Below are positions 16,749 to 26,500 of a DNA stretch of 35,990 bases, in pieces. A program made the translations under genes and the position numbers. Location: the NCBI GenBank assembly GCA_035340715.1, contig DAOQTX010000027.1, positions 1-35,990 of the forward strand. Reading direction: 5' to 3'. The notes under the pieces were generated by a model that worked only from the letters and a program-made list of their open reading frames with translations, was not told where the DNA came from and did no database searches. Position 1 is the stretch's first letter, and every line of letters begins with the position of its first letter. This stretch comes from DAOQTX01 sp035340715 (GTDB lineage Bacteria; Bacteroidota; Bacteroidia; AKYH767-A; OLB10).

Positions 16749-18122
16749 ATGAAAATGAAACTTCAATTATTGATTGTTCTGTTTTTAATAACCGGAACAA
16801 GTAGGGCGCAAGATCAAGATAGTGTCATGATTAAAAAAATATTTGATCACACCTTAACGCAAGCCAGTGCGTATGAATGGTTGAGACATTTATGCTTATC
16901 CATTCCTCCGAGATTGAGTGGATCGGAAGGTGCACAACAAGCGGTAGAGTACACTTATAATGAGCTTAATAAAATTGGAGCAGATAGTGTATGGCTTCAA
17001 AGTGTTATGGTACCCCATTGGGAACGTGGACATGAGAAAGCGATTTTACAAACGTCTAATGGAAGCCAACAACCATTAACCATAACTACTTTGGGTGGAT
17101 CGGTGGGAACATCTGAAGAAGGAATAACAGCAAATGTTATTCAAGTAAATTCTTTTGAGGAATTTGAAAAGCTACCTGCCTCTTCCGTTAAAGGGAAGAT
17201 TGTATTTTTTAATTACCCGATGAATCCAACATTTTACAACACATTTCAAGCGTATGGTGATGCTGTAAAATACAGATGGAGAGGAGCGATGGTTGCCGCC
17301 CAAAAAGGGGCCGTGGCGGTAATGGTAAGAAGCATGACCCAATCGAACGATGACCATGCACATACCGGCTCGATGGGCTATGTTGATTCCATTACCAAAA
17401 TACCTGCCTGCGCTTTAAGTTTAACCGCTGTAGAAACTCTACGTACTATTTTACGCAAAGATCCTTCACTTAAAGTCACGCTTATTATGGGTTGCAAATT
17501 ATTTCCCGATGCACAATCCTATAATGTCATTGCCGATTTAAGAGGAAGTGAAAAACCAGAAGAGATTATTATTGCAGGCGGTCACTTGGATGCGTGGGAC
17601 AATGGACAGGGAGCCCACGATGATGGGGCAGGTTGTGTGCAATCCATGCAAGTACTGAAGACGTTTATTGAGTTAGGAATAAAACCAAAAAGAACCATAC
17701 GCATCATACTATTTATGAATGAAGAAAATGGTCTTCGTGGTGGAAAGGCCTATGCAGAATATGCCGAGATGAATGATAACGAGAAACATATCGCGGCCAT
17801 TGAATCGGATGCAGGTGGATTTTCTCCAAGGGGTTTTGGTGCAGATGGTCCTGCCGATAAGGTAGAAAAAATTAAATCGTACCAACCTAAACTTGAAGCC
17901 TTTGGTCTTCACGACTGGGAAAAGAATTGGGGCGGTGCGGATATAAATCCATTAAAGCCGTTGGGTACCGTAGTCGTAGGTTTAGTTCCTGACTCACAAA
18001 GATATTTCGATTATCATCATGCTTCGAGCGACACTTTTGATAAAATCAACAAACGTGAATTGGAATTAGGCGCTGCCTCTATCAGCTCTTTGGTTTATCT
18101 CTTGGCAGAGTATGGTTTTTGA
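16749..18122 (+). CDS. Secreted M28-family zinc metallopeptidase with PA domain (carboxypeptidase Q-like)
   Basis: A 457-residue exported peptidase from ATG 16749 (MKMKLQLLIVLFLITGTSRA, cleavage near AQ). An upstream in-frame TTG at 16722 would put nine residues ahead of the signal peptide and is less likely. A protease-associated (PA) insert covers about residues 120-225. The two-zinc site is intact: His279 in GGHLDAWD, the Asp of GAHDDGAG (291-292), Glu325-Glu326 in NEENGLRG, Asp354 in ESDAGG and His423/424 in YHHASSDTFDKI. The last motif and length match plasma glutamate carboxypeptidase (carboxypeptidase Q), so it is likely an exopeptidase for periplasmic or environmental peptides. Its 3' end overlaps the convergent FG-GAP gene by 28 bases. 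Confidence 0.92.
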   Translation: MKMKLQLLIVLFLITGTSRAQDQDSVMIKKIFDHTLTQASAYEWLRHLCLSIPPRLSGSEGAQQAVEYTYNELNKIGADSVWLQSVMVPHWERGHEKAILQTSNGSQQPLTITTLGGSVGTSEEGITANVIQVNSFEEFEKLPASSVKGKIVFFNYPMNPTFYNTFQAYGDAVKYRWRGAMVAAQKGAVAVMVRSMTQSNDDHAHTGSMGYVDSITKIPACALSLTAVETLRTILRKDPSLKVTLIMGCKLFPDAQSYNVIADLRGSEKPEEIIIAGGHLDAWDNGQGAHDDGAGCVQSMQVLKTFIELGIKPKRTIRIILFMNEENGLRGGKAYAEYAEMNDNEKHIAAIESDAGGFSPRGFGADGPADKVEKIKSYQPKLEAFGLHDWEKNWGGADINPLKPLGTVVVGLVPDSQRYFDYHHASSDTFDKINKRELELGAASISSLVYLLAEYGF

Positions 18123-21100
18123 TGCTTGCTTGAATATTCAAAAACTCTAAGTCGATCGTTATTGTTTCCAACCAATATCAGCGATTTCTCTTTGAGTGGG
18201 ATGTGCGCTAAAGATCGTGCATCTGAAGAATTGAAAAATCCGGATTGAATTACCGTATTGGCAACAAAGCTTTTATCTTTTCTACCACTTAACAATAATC
18301 CATTGAAAGCGGTGTATCTTCCTGTTTCTACTTCAGCGTCATGAAAATTTCCTACTAAGAGTAGATCCAAAATTCCATCTTTATTAAAATCATCGGACAA
18401 AATATCTTGTACCGGTGCAAATTGTGTTTCTAAGGGAAAGGCCTGTTTTATAAAATTACCTTTCCCATCATTTTCAAACCATGCGCTTTCAAGCATATAG
18501 GCATTCAGCACTAATGCATCATTTAATTGTTCAATGGTAAACAAATCTTCAATTTGCGCATCGGCATACATATAATAACGCAACAAAGATTTTTTTAATG
18601 GTCGTATTTGGTCAACCAGTACATCACGATTATGCACCGGGTAACTCTTCCCTTGTACATAGTAGCACATTATTGCATCTACGCTCCCGTTATCGTCAAA
18701 GTCTTTCGCATAAACACAAGCCGGCTCCAATTCGCTGGCTTTTACTCTGCTGTTTAACCCAAGGTTTCCTCCTATCAAATCCACATCACCATCGGCATCT
18801 ATGTCTATTGCTTTCACGCAGTTCCACCATCCGTTTGTTTTTTCTAATCCGTTTCCACTTTGCAATTCCAATTTAGTTCCATTGTTTAAATAAATCTTGA
18901 TGGGTTCCCAATACCCGCTGATAACTAAATCTTTTTTTGAATCTCCATTTACATCTGCCCACAGTGCATCATTAATGAGACCTGCGTATAGCAATTCATT
19001 TGAAACACGTTTTGTAGCATCAATGAACTTTCCATTCTCATTAATTAAAAGATAACTTTTCGGACTCAGTGGATACTTGCCTGGAATAACTGCTCCTCCT
19101 ATAAAAACATCTTCATCTCCATCCGAATCAAAATCGTAAGCACGAATACAAGATGCACTGATCTTTATATCTGGTAATATACCTTCGGCTTTGCTCAATA
19201 TGCCGCTCCCGTTGTTGTTGTATACGCGAGGCGCATAGTGCTTATCGTCTTCGTTCCATTCATTGCCTCCCGAAACAACAAATAAATCCATATCACCATC
19301 ACGATCATAGTCCATCCACTCAGCCGCTACATCTTCAAAATCTTTATCTGCCAAAAGAGCGGCTTGTTTCAATTCTACAAATGTTTCGTCCTCCAATTGA
19401 ACAAATGTTTTTGAAGAAGAACCTGTGGCATTTGATATAAATACATCTGTTCTACCGTCTTGATTAATATCGGCCGTTGCAATACATGGACCAACAGAAG
19501 AAAACTTGAACGGCAACAAAGGCTCCCTTTTGTAATCAATAAAAACATTTTCAGTGTGGTTGAACCTTATGTCCGATTGATCGGTTTTATCTGTAAAAAT
19601 GGGTGCTATTTCTGTTTTAATTTTATGTGAACAAGGTTTCGACTCTGATTGATTTAACTTTATCCTTTTATTTCCATCAATCGAATAAAGCATTTGACAT
19701 TGTCCATCAGCCCATACGATGTGCATACTATCTACGCTATTGGATCCGCCAAGTCCAAAATGAATATTATTCTCTGCACAAGAATAAAAACCGGTAGAAG
19801 GAACATAACATTTTAACTGCATTGAACTATTCGTCCATATTTGAATGCAAGCCCCTATGCCTTGGGTATTGCCTCCAATTCCATTGAGTTGAAATTGAAT
19901 ATAATTTTTAACTGTACCGGCACCTAAAACATTTTCATATACATACGCAACTTCATCAATGTTGTTAATAATAATGTCCAAATCTCCATCTTTGTCCAAA
20001 TCGCTATACATACTTCCATTTGAATATGTTTTTTGAACGAAACCTAATTCTGTGCTTTTGTTTTCAAAAGTTAAATTGCCCTTGTTGAAGTACATATAAT
20101 TCTGCAAAGGAGTAGAAGGTACTTTATTAAACAACTCGTAGAGATGTTTAAACTGACTGAGCCCACCACTCTTGTTGATGGAGTCGAGAAAGTAATGAGT
20201 ATAATCTAAATTTGTCAGATCTCTTCGGTAACCATTTGCAACAAATAAATCGGTCCATCCATCATTATTAAAATCAGCAAGCAAAGGTCCCCAACTCCAA
20301 TCGGTATTCGACACACCGGCCAATTGTCCTATCTCGCTAAACGTTCCATTGCCATTATTTAAATGAAGCATGTTGCGCATGTGTTGATAAAAGTAACCGT
20401 ATTGAGCGGCCATAGTATATTCATCGTAATTCATTGGGCCGCGCAACATTTTTAAGCGATGATTGCTTTCGGGTAACATATCTAAAGTGATCAAATCCAT
20501 CAGACCATCGTTATTGATATCCCCTATATCAGAACCCATACTCGAGTTGCTGGTAATTCTAAAATGATCTTTTAGTTGCTCCTTAAAAGTTCCATCCTTC
20601 TGATTGATGTATAGAAAATCGGGAGAGATAAAATCGTTGGTTACATAAATATCGGGCCAACCATCGTAATTAAAATCATATACGCTGGCATTAAAACCAA
20701 ATCCCTTATTGTCAACCCCTGCACTAAAAGTTACATCAGTAAATTTTTTGTCGCCATCGTTTCTATACAAACGATTGCTCACATAGGTTCGTTCAGTATC
20801 AGGTTGAAAAAGAATGATGGATCCCATTTCGTGCGTCACCGGACTGTTTACAAGAAACAAGTCAACATCACCATCTTTGTCGTAATCAAAAAAAGTGGCC
20901 TGCGAAGAAAACGACTCATCGTCAAGACCATACTCAACAGCACTTTCGATAAATGTATTGTTCTTTTGATTGATGTAAAGTTGATTCTTTCTAAGTTTTG
21001 GTTCAAACTTTCCAAACTTACAAACGTAAATGTCTAACCATCCATCGGCATTAATATCGACCATCACTGCACCCGTACTGATTCCTGTATGAGGAAGAAT

Positions 21101-21427
21101 ACCTGCAGCTTGACTAATGTTTTCAAATTTCAAACTCCCTTTGTTTAAATACAATTGCTCTTGTGCATTGACTCCAGCAAAAAACAAGTCGGGTAATCCA
21201 TCATTATTGATATCCCCTACTGCAACTCCATTCCCGTTATATCGATATTGATAATGCAGAACAACTTCATCATTATCCACTAATGCATTACTGAATTCTA
21301 TTCCACTCTGCTGAGGGCTGAGCAAGCGGAATTGTTGTGTTTCATCTGAAGTGCTTACTTTTTTGCACGAAACAAAAGCGATGAGTAAAAGAATTGAGGC
21401 GATGTTTAGTTTGCTTAATCTTTTCAT
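18095..21427 (-). CDS. Lipoprotein with 14 FG-GAP/VCBS repeats and an ASPIC/UnbV domain
   Basis: An 1110-residue cell-surface lipoprotein. The signal peptide ends in LIAFVSCKK (lipidated Cys21). I count 14 calcium-binding DxDxDG-type loops, seven in the N-terminal part (for example DINNDGLPD, DFNYDGWPD, DLDKDGDLD) and seven in the C-terminal part (DINQDGRTD, DYDRDGDMD, DFNKDGILD), which predicts two beta-propellers of about seven blades each. Between them lies an ASPIC/UnbV domain (GNTQGIGACIQIW to HIVWADGQCQML, about residues 520-580). Such CRTAC1-like proteins are abundant in Bacteroidota and are thought to bind ligands or partners at the surface; no enzymatic role is known. It starts 5 bases after the omega-amidase stop and is probably the last gene of that operon. 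The 3' end overlaps the M28 gene by 28 bases tail to tail. Confidence 0.9.
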   Translation of the reverse strand: MKRLSKLNIASILLLIAFVSCKKVSTSDETQQFRLLSPQQSGIEFSNALVDNDEVVLHYQYRYNGNGVAVGDINNDGLPDLFFAGVNAQEQLYLNKGSLKFENISQAAGILPHTGISTGAVMVDINADGWLDIYVCKFGKFEPKLRKNQLYINQKNNTFIESAVEYGLDDESFSSQATFFDYDKDGDVDLFLVNSPVTHEMGSIILFQPDTERTYVSNRLYRNDGDKKFTDVTFSAGVDNKGFGFNASVYDFNYDGWPDIYVTNDFISPDFLYINQKDGTFKEQLKDHFRITSNSSMGSDIGDINNDGLMDLITLDMLPESNHRLKMLRGPMNYDEYTMAAQYGYFYQHMRNMLHLNNGNGTFSEIGQLAGVSNTDWSWGPLLADFNNDGWTDLFVANGYRRDLTNLDYTHYFLDSINKSGGLSQFKHLYELFNKVPSTPLQNYMYFNKGNLTFENKSTELGFVQKTYSNGSMYSDLDKDGDLDIIINNIDEVAYVYENVLGAGTVKNYIQFQLNGIGGNTQGIGACIQIWTNSSMQLKCYVPSTGFYSCAENNIHFGLGGSNSVDSMHIVWADGQCQMLYSIDGNKRIKLNQSESKPCSHKIKTEIAPIFTDKTDQSDIRFNHTENVFIDYKREPLLPFKFSSVGPCIATADINQDGRTDVFISNATGSSSKTFVQLEDETFVELKQAALLADKDFEDVAAEWMDYDRDGDMDLFVVSGGNEWNEDDKHYAPRVYNNNGSGILSKAEGILPDIKISASCIRAYDFDSDGDEDVFIGGAVIPGKYPLSPKSYLLINENGKFIDATKRVSNELLYAGLINDALWADVNGDSKKDLVISGYWEPIKIYLNNGTKLELQSGNGLEKTNGWWNCVKAIDIDADGDVDLIGGNLGLNSRVKASELEPACVYAKDFDDNGSVDAIMCYYVQGKSYPVHNRDVLVDQIRPLKKSLLRYYMYADAQIEDLFTIEQLNDALVLNAYMLESAWFENDGKGNFIKQAFPLETQFAPVQDILSDDFNKDGILDLLLVGNFHDAEVETGRYTAFNGLLLSGRKDKSFVANTVIQSGFFNSSDARSLAHIPLKEKSLILVGNNNDRLRVFEYSSKHQKPYSAKR

Positions 21428-21432
21428 CAGCC

Positions 21433-22239
21433 TTACTGAATTTTAATTTCATCCGCATCCATAAAAACAGGAAATTGTTTTCTCCAAGTGTCAATTAATT
21501 TAGCCGATAGTACCACCGTTTCGATGCTTTCTTTGTTGGCTTTAGTTTTTGATATCTGTTTGCCCAATGGATCTATCACTGCACTGTTTCCGGAATGCTC
21601 AACACCATTTCCGTCTTTTCCAATTCGGTTCACTCCGGCTACAAAACACTGATTCTCTATGGCACGTGCGATCAACAATTGCGACCATGCTTCGCTTCTA
21701 CGCTCAGGCCAATTGGCCACATATATCAAAACATCAAATTCCAAGGTGTTGGTTTTCTTGAGGATTCGATTGTAACTCCATGCCGGAAAACGTAAATCAT
21801 AGCAGATCATCGGTCTTATGTTCCATCCTTTATATTTGATTACAATATTTTTTGTACCGGAGGCATAGTGCTTGTGCTCATTGCCCATTCTAAACAAATG
21901 TTTTTTATCGTAAAACATTTTCTTTCCCTTCTCATCAACAAAAACAAAACGATTGTAATACTGATCGTCTTCTTTTATCATAACACTACCACAAACCGCA
22001 CATTTTTTTAATGAGGCCAATGCCTGCATCCACTCAAATGTATAATGATCCGTTTCTACTGCCAATGACTTTGTATTCATACTAAAACCGGTACTGAACA
22101 TTTCGGGCAATATGATCAGATCGCTGCTCCCCGCCTTGATCGAATCAATTTTATGACTGAACATATCTAAATTGCTTTGAATATTTTCCCAATTCAATTT
22201 TGATTGTATTAGACTAATGCGTAAATCTTTTTTCTTCAT
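21433..22239 (-). CDS. Omega-amidase of the nitrilase superfamily (YafV/Nit2-like)
   Basis: A 268-residue cytosolic carbon-nitrogen hydrolase. The catalytic triad is visible: Glu46 in LPEMFSTGFSM, Lys112 in YDKKHLFRMG and Cys146 in RPMICYDLRFP. The LPEMF.TGF and CYDLRFP motifs match the omega-amidase branch (E. coli YafV, mammalian Nit2), which converts alpha-ketoglutaramate and alpha-ketosuccinamate to the dicarboxylic keto acids plus ammonia. The neighbouring aminotransferase gene, 9 bases upstream on the same strand, belongs to the family that makes alpha-ketoglutaramate when glutamine is the amino donor, which supports this assignment strongly. Confidence 0.9.
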   Translation of the reverse strand: MKKKDLRISLIQSKLNWENIQSNLDMFSHKIDSIKAGSSDLIILPEMFSTGFSMNTKSLAVETDHYTFEWMQALASLKKCAVCGSVMIKEDDQYYNRFVFVDEKGKKMFYDKKHLFRMGNEHKHYASGTKNIVIKYKGWNIRPMICYDLRFPAWSYNRILKKTNTLEFDVLIYVANWPERRSEAWSQLLIARAIENQCFVAGVNRIGKDGNGVEHSGNSAVIDPLGKQISKTKANKESIETVVLSAKLIDTWRKQFPVFMDADEIKIQ

Positions 22240-22248
22240 GATAAAATC

Positions 22249-23424
22249 TTAAATCGCACACAATCGCTTTGCAGCTTCTTCTAATTCATGTTCCTCTTTG
22301 GCGAAACAAAATCGAAGCAAATACTGATCCGGTGCGTTCTTATAAAATACGCTGACCGGAATACTCGCCACTTTATGTTCACGTGTCAGATGTAAAGCAA
22401 ATTCGGTGTCTTTGTTTTTGGAAATATTTGAGTAATCCAACAACAAAAAGTATGATCCCGAACAAGGTAAGAGTTTGAATCTCGAACTTTTTAATAAGGA
22501 AGAAAAATAATTTCTCTTCGATTCATACATTTTATGAACCTCTGTATAGTTTGATTCGCACTGCATGTATTCGGCCATCGCATGTTGTAAAGGAGTATTA
22601 ACAGCAAATACTAAGTACTGATGTACTTTTCTGAATTCCTGCATCAAGTTCTTAGGTCCAACTGCATATCCTAGTTTCCAACCTGTGGCGTGAAACGTTT
22701 TGCCAAAAGAATAAATCAAAATACTTCGCGAAGCCAAAACAGGATAACGTGCTACACTTTGATGCTCATAACCATCGAATACTATGTGCTCATATACTTC
22801 ATCGCTTAATACAATTATGTCGGACTGGGAACATATCTTTTCCAGTTGCAACAAGTCGCTTGCCGATAAAACCGAACCGCTGGGGTTATGCGGTGTATTG
22901 ATTATGATCATACGGGTTTTATGATTCACTCTGTTTTTCACCTCAGCCCATGGAATAGAAAAGTCGCTCTCATTCAAGTTTATGTGTATGGCCACTCCCC
23001 CACACATTTCAATGGCAGGAGCATAACTATCGTAAGCCGGATCGAATAATAGAACCTCATCGCCCGCTTTTACAAAGGCTGAAATAGCGGTGAACAATGC
23101 TTGAGTAGCGCCAGCAGTAATAGTTATCTCATCACTAGGGTTATAATATAGACTATATGCTTTTTTCATTTTATTAGAAATCATTTCCCTTAATTTCAAT
23201 ACACCCGGCATAGGAGCGTATTGATTCAAGCCTTGTTTCATGTACTTATGACAAAGCGAAATAAGCTCTTCCGAAACAGGAAATCCAGGAAATCCTTGAG
23301 ATAAATTAATTGCGTTATGCTTTTCTGCTTCAGCCGACATAACAGCAAAAATAGATGTGCTGGCTTTATGTAGCTTCGATTGGACAGCGCCTGAAAATGC
23401 ATGAACCTCCTGCTTAGTTTCCAT
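22249..23424 (-). CDS. Methionine/glutamine-type aminotransferase (YbdL/KAT-like, class I)
   Basis: A 391-residue cytosolic PLP aminotransferase. Visible features are INLSQGFPGFP (39-50), NQYAPMPGVLKLRE (67-80), TPHNPSG with Asn180, SDEVYEHIVF with Asp208 and Tyr211, the Schiff-base Lys242 in SFGKTFHATGWKLGY and the carboxylate-binding Arg in YLLRFCFA. The pattern resembles E. coli YbdL (methionine aminotransferase) and kynurenine/glutamine transaminase K. These enzymes transaminate 4-methylthio-2-oxobutyrate, closing methionine salvage, often with glutamine as donor; the omega-amidase next door would then make the step irreversible. ATG 23424 is the only good start upstream of the conserved domain. 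A perfect -7 box (TACCTTTG on the minus strand) ends 5 bases before it. Confidence 0.9.
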   Translation of the reverse strand: METKQEVHAFSGAVQSKLHKASTSIFAVMSAEAEKHNAINLSQGFPGFPVSEELISLCHKYMKQGLNQYAPMPGVLKLREMISNKMKKAYSLYYNPSDEITITAGATQALFTAISAFVKAGDEVLLFDPAYDSYAPAIEMCGGVAIHINLNESDFSIPWAEVKNRVNHKTRMIIINTPHNPSGSVLSASDLLQLEKICSQSDIIVLSDEVYEHIVFDGYEHQSVARYPVLASRSILIYSFGKTFHATGWKLGYAVGPKNLMQEFRKVHQYLVFAVNTPLQHAMAEYMQCESNYTEVHKMYESKRNYFSSLLKSSRFKLLPCSGSYFLLLDYSNISKNKDTEFALHLTREHKVASIPVSVFYKNAPDQYLLRFCFAKEEHELEEAAKRLCAI

Positions 23425-23429
23425 GCACC

Positions 23430-23437
23430 CAAAGGTA
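23430..23437 (-). promoter_or_regulatory. -7 promoter element TACCTTTG ahead of the aminotransferase
   Basis: On the minus strand this is a perfect match to TAnnTTTG, in the intergenic region upstream of the aminotransferase/omega-amidase operon. Only 5 bases separate it from ATG 23424, implying a very short or absent leader. No clear -33 TTTG was found at the usual distance. Confidence 0.35.
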
Positions 23438-23460
23438 AAACAAAGTAAAGTTTTTGCTGC

Positions 23461-23490
23461 TTGATTTATGATAAAATATTTTTATATTTA
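23461..23490 (+). promoter_or_regulatory. Candidate promoter for the kinase-regulator pair
   Basis: TTG at 23461-23463 and TATATTTA at 23483-23490 are 19 bases apart, matching the Bacteroidota -33/-7 arrangement with one mismatch (final A for G). It would give a leader of about 45 bases before TTG 23541. The surrounding sequence is AT-rich, so a chance match is possible. Confidence 0.3.
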
Positions 23491-23540
23491 ATGGATTCAT
23501 TTAGCGTATAAACTCTTTACCAATTAATGCTATACAACCC

Positions 23541-26500
23541 TTGAAAAGGAATCAGCGAATCATTGCAGGCTTTATTATTTTATTTGTCTTATTGTGTTCA
23601 ATGTTTGCAGTTACAATGCATTACATGAAAAACAACCAAGAGCAAAATGAAAAGCACTTGTCGTATCATTATATACTCGATGTTGTTAATCAGTCGCTAT
23701 ATCAATTGAGTAATTTCGAAAACAGTGTAAGTGAGTTGAATAGAGATCAATCACAAGAAGTTTTTTTAGAAATGGCTGACGAGTTCAGAGAGTTGAATGT
23801 TACATTTAACGAACTCACGCAAACCTTAAATTCCGATTCCAATTTTCTTCAATTTAATTCTGATACAAAGCTGATCAGTGATTTCAATGCTATTAATGAA
23901 GTTGGTTCAGAAGTTATAGACAAAGGTTTTAGTTCGCTTGAAACCTCTCAAAGCCAAGAACTATATTCTAAGATTATTTCACTCAATTTTGATTTGGGTG
24001 TATTCCGTTCTGAAATCAATAAGAAGATGATTCAGCAAAAACGAAATGTAATACTCAGTTACGAATCGCAACAAAAAGTAGCTGCATTTTTAATCGGGGT
24101 AGCTGTACTAACACTATTATCCTTATTCGTTTACATCTTTTATACCATACGTAACGAAAAACGGAATAACGAAGCAAAGGCTTTAAATCTTCAAATGATT
24201 GATCACTCCAACGATGCCATTTTCTTTACCGATCAAAACTTAAAAATTACTTTTTGGAACAAGGGAGCCGAAGCCATGTATGGTTATAGTGCTACTGAAG
24301 CCATAGGGTTTACATCTACTGATCTACTCAAAAGCCCTCTTAATAAAGCCGAACGTAAAAAGCTCTTAAGTGAATCATTGAAAGAAAAAGGATTTAAAGG
24401 AGAAGTTTGTTATTATGATAAATATGGCCAGGAGAAAATTGTCATGGTTTCTAAAACAGCTTTTCGAAATCAACAAAATGCGATTCTGGGATATACCACT
24501 GTTCACAATGATATTTCTAAACTGAAAGCCTCTGAAAACCGATTGCGTTTAATCAATATGGATTTGAACAAAATAGTTGAGAAGGAAACTGAGGAACGCA
24601 TGGATATTCTTGACCGAATGTCGGATGGAGTAGCAGCCCTAAACAATAAATTAGAGTACGTTTATATTAACGATACGGCCTGTAAAATAAAGGGAGTTGA
24701 AAGAGATAATATTATCGGAGTGCATTTGCTAAACGCATTTCCCGGTTTTGATCAAACCGAAACCTACCGATTTATACAATTGGCTATGAAGAGTCAGCAC
24801 TTTCAATCGGTTACAGAATTTTTTCCTCCTTTTAATAAATATATCGAATCGAGAATCTATCCAGGTGAAAAGGGATTATCCATTTTTGTTACCGATGTAA
24901 GCAGTCATATTCGATCATTGAAACAAGAAGAAAAAATAGTTCGCCAAGAAACCGATTATAGAAATCTATTTAATCAAGCCCCTGAAGGAATATTTATTGC
25001 CGACAGTGATAAAAAACTCATTGACGTAAATCCAAAAGCATGCGAGCTTACCGGATTCCAAAAAAATGAATTGATTGGCAAACATGTGGAGGATTTATTT
25101 TTTACAGAAGATCTGATTGATCATCCAATATTATACGATGAATTGATTGCCGGAAATACTATTGTACGACAAAGAAGATTTGCTTGTAAAGGTGGTTTTG
25201 AACGTTTTATTGAAATCAGCACGCGTTATTATCCCGATGGAAAATATGTAGGATTTGCTAGGGATATCAGCGAAAGAAAACAAATGCTGGATAAGATTAT
25301 TCAAAGTGAAAACAGATATAAGTCCATAGTAAACAATGAACCCGAATGTGTAAAGGTATTGTCGAGAGATAATTTGTTGATTGATATGAATCCAAAAGGA
25401 CTGGAAATGATCGAAGCAGTTTCATTTGAAGAAGTGAAAGGTGCCAATGTGTTGGATCTTGTGGCACCCGAACACAAAGTTGCTTTTGCCAATTTAACGG
25501 AACAAGTTTATAATGGACAATCGGGTACTTTAGAGTTTGATATAATTGGTTTAAAAGGGAGTCGAAAAACTATGAGTACACATGCCACTCCTTTATTTGA
25601 TATCAATGGAGCGGTTAGTTCATATTTAGCTATTACACGTGATGTTACCAACGAAAGATTATTTCAGCAACAAATTGCAACCCTTGCTGAGCGTAATGAA
25701 AAAACACTGCAGACCATGCTCGATGGTTTTATTTTGGTTGATGCCCAGGGGCAGATCATTGATGTAAATCCGGCTTATAGTAAAATGATTGGCTACTCTA
25801 GAAAAGAACTGCTTCAAATGAACATAAATGAGTTAGAAGGTTCACTGAGTCAACAAGAAATGGATCAAAGAATAGCACAAATAGTAAAAGATCGCGCAAT
25901 GAGTTTTGAAACATCGCATATAAGAAAAGACTCAAACAAAATTGATTTGCAAGTGAACATTTCGGTGATGGAAGTCAATGAACAACCATTGATTTCGGCA
26001 TTTGTGAGAGATATTACAGAAAGCAAAAAAGCACAACGGCAATTGAAAGATGCTTTTCAAAAAGTACGTAATTTATCTGCTCACCTTCAAAATGCTCGTG
26101 AAAATGAGCGTAAGAATCTTGCACGAGATTTACATGACGAAGTGGGACAACAAATCACTTCAATGATGATGGACTTATCGTATATTAAAAACAATATACC
26201 CTACGATGAAAAATTGGTTGCAAAGGTTGAAGAGTTGCAAGAAATGGCAACACGTTTTATGAAATCTACGCGAAAAATTTTAGACAACCTGCGCCCGGGG
26301 GTATTGCATGAAATGGGTCTGTCAAGCGCTATTGAAAAACTGTCGTCCGACAATGAAGAGAGAAGTGGAATTAAGTTTACATACCATGATGCCTTAGCCG
26401 GAAAGAAGCTTAACGAGGATGTTGCTGTAAACATGTACAGAATTGTTCAAGAAGCCATGAATAATATTATTAAACACTCTAAAGCAACTGAAGTACTTTG

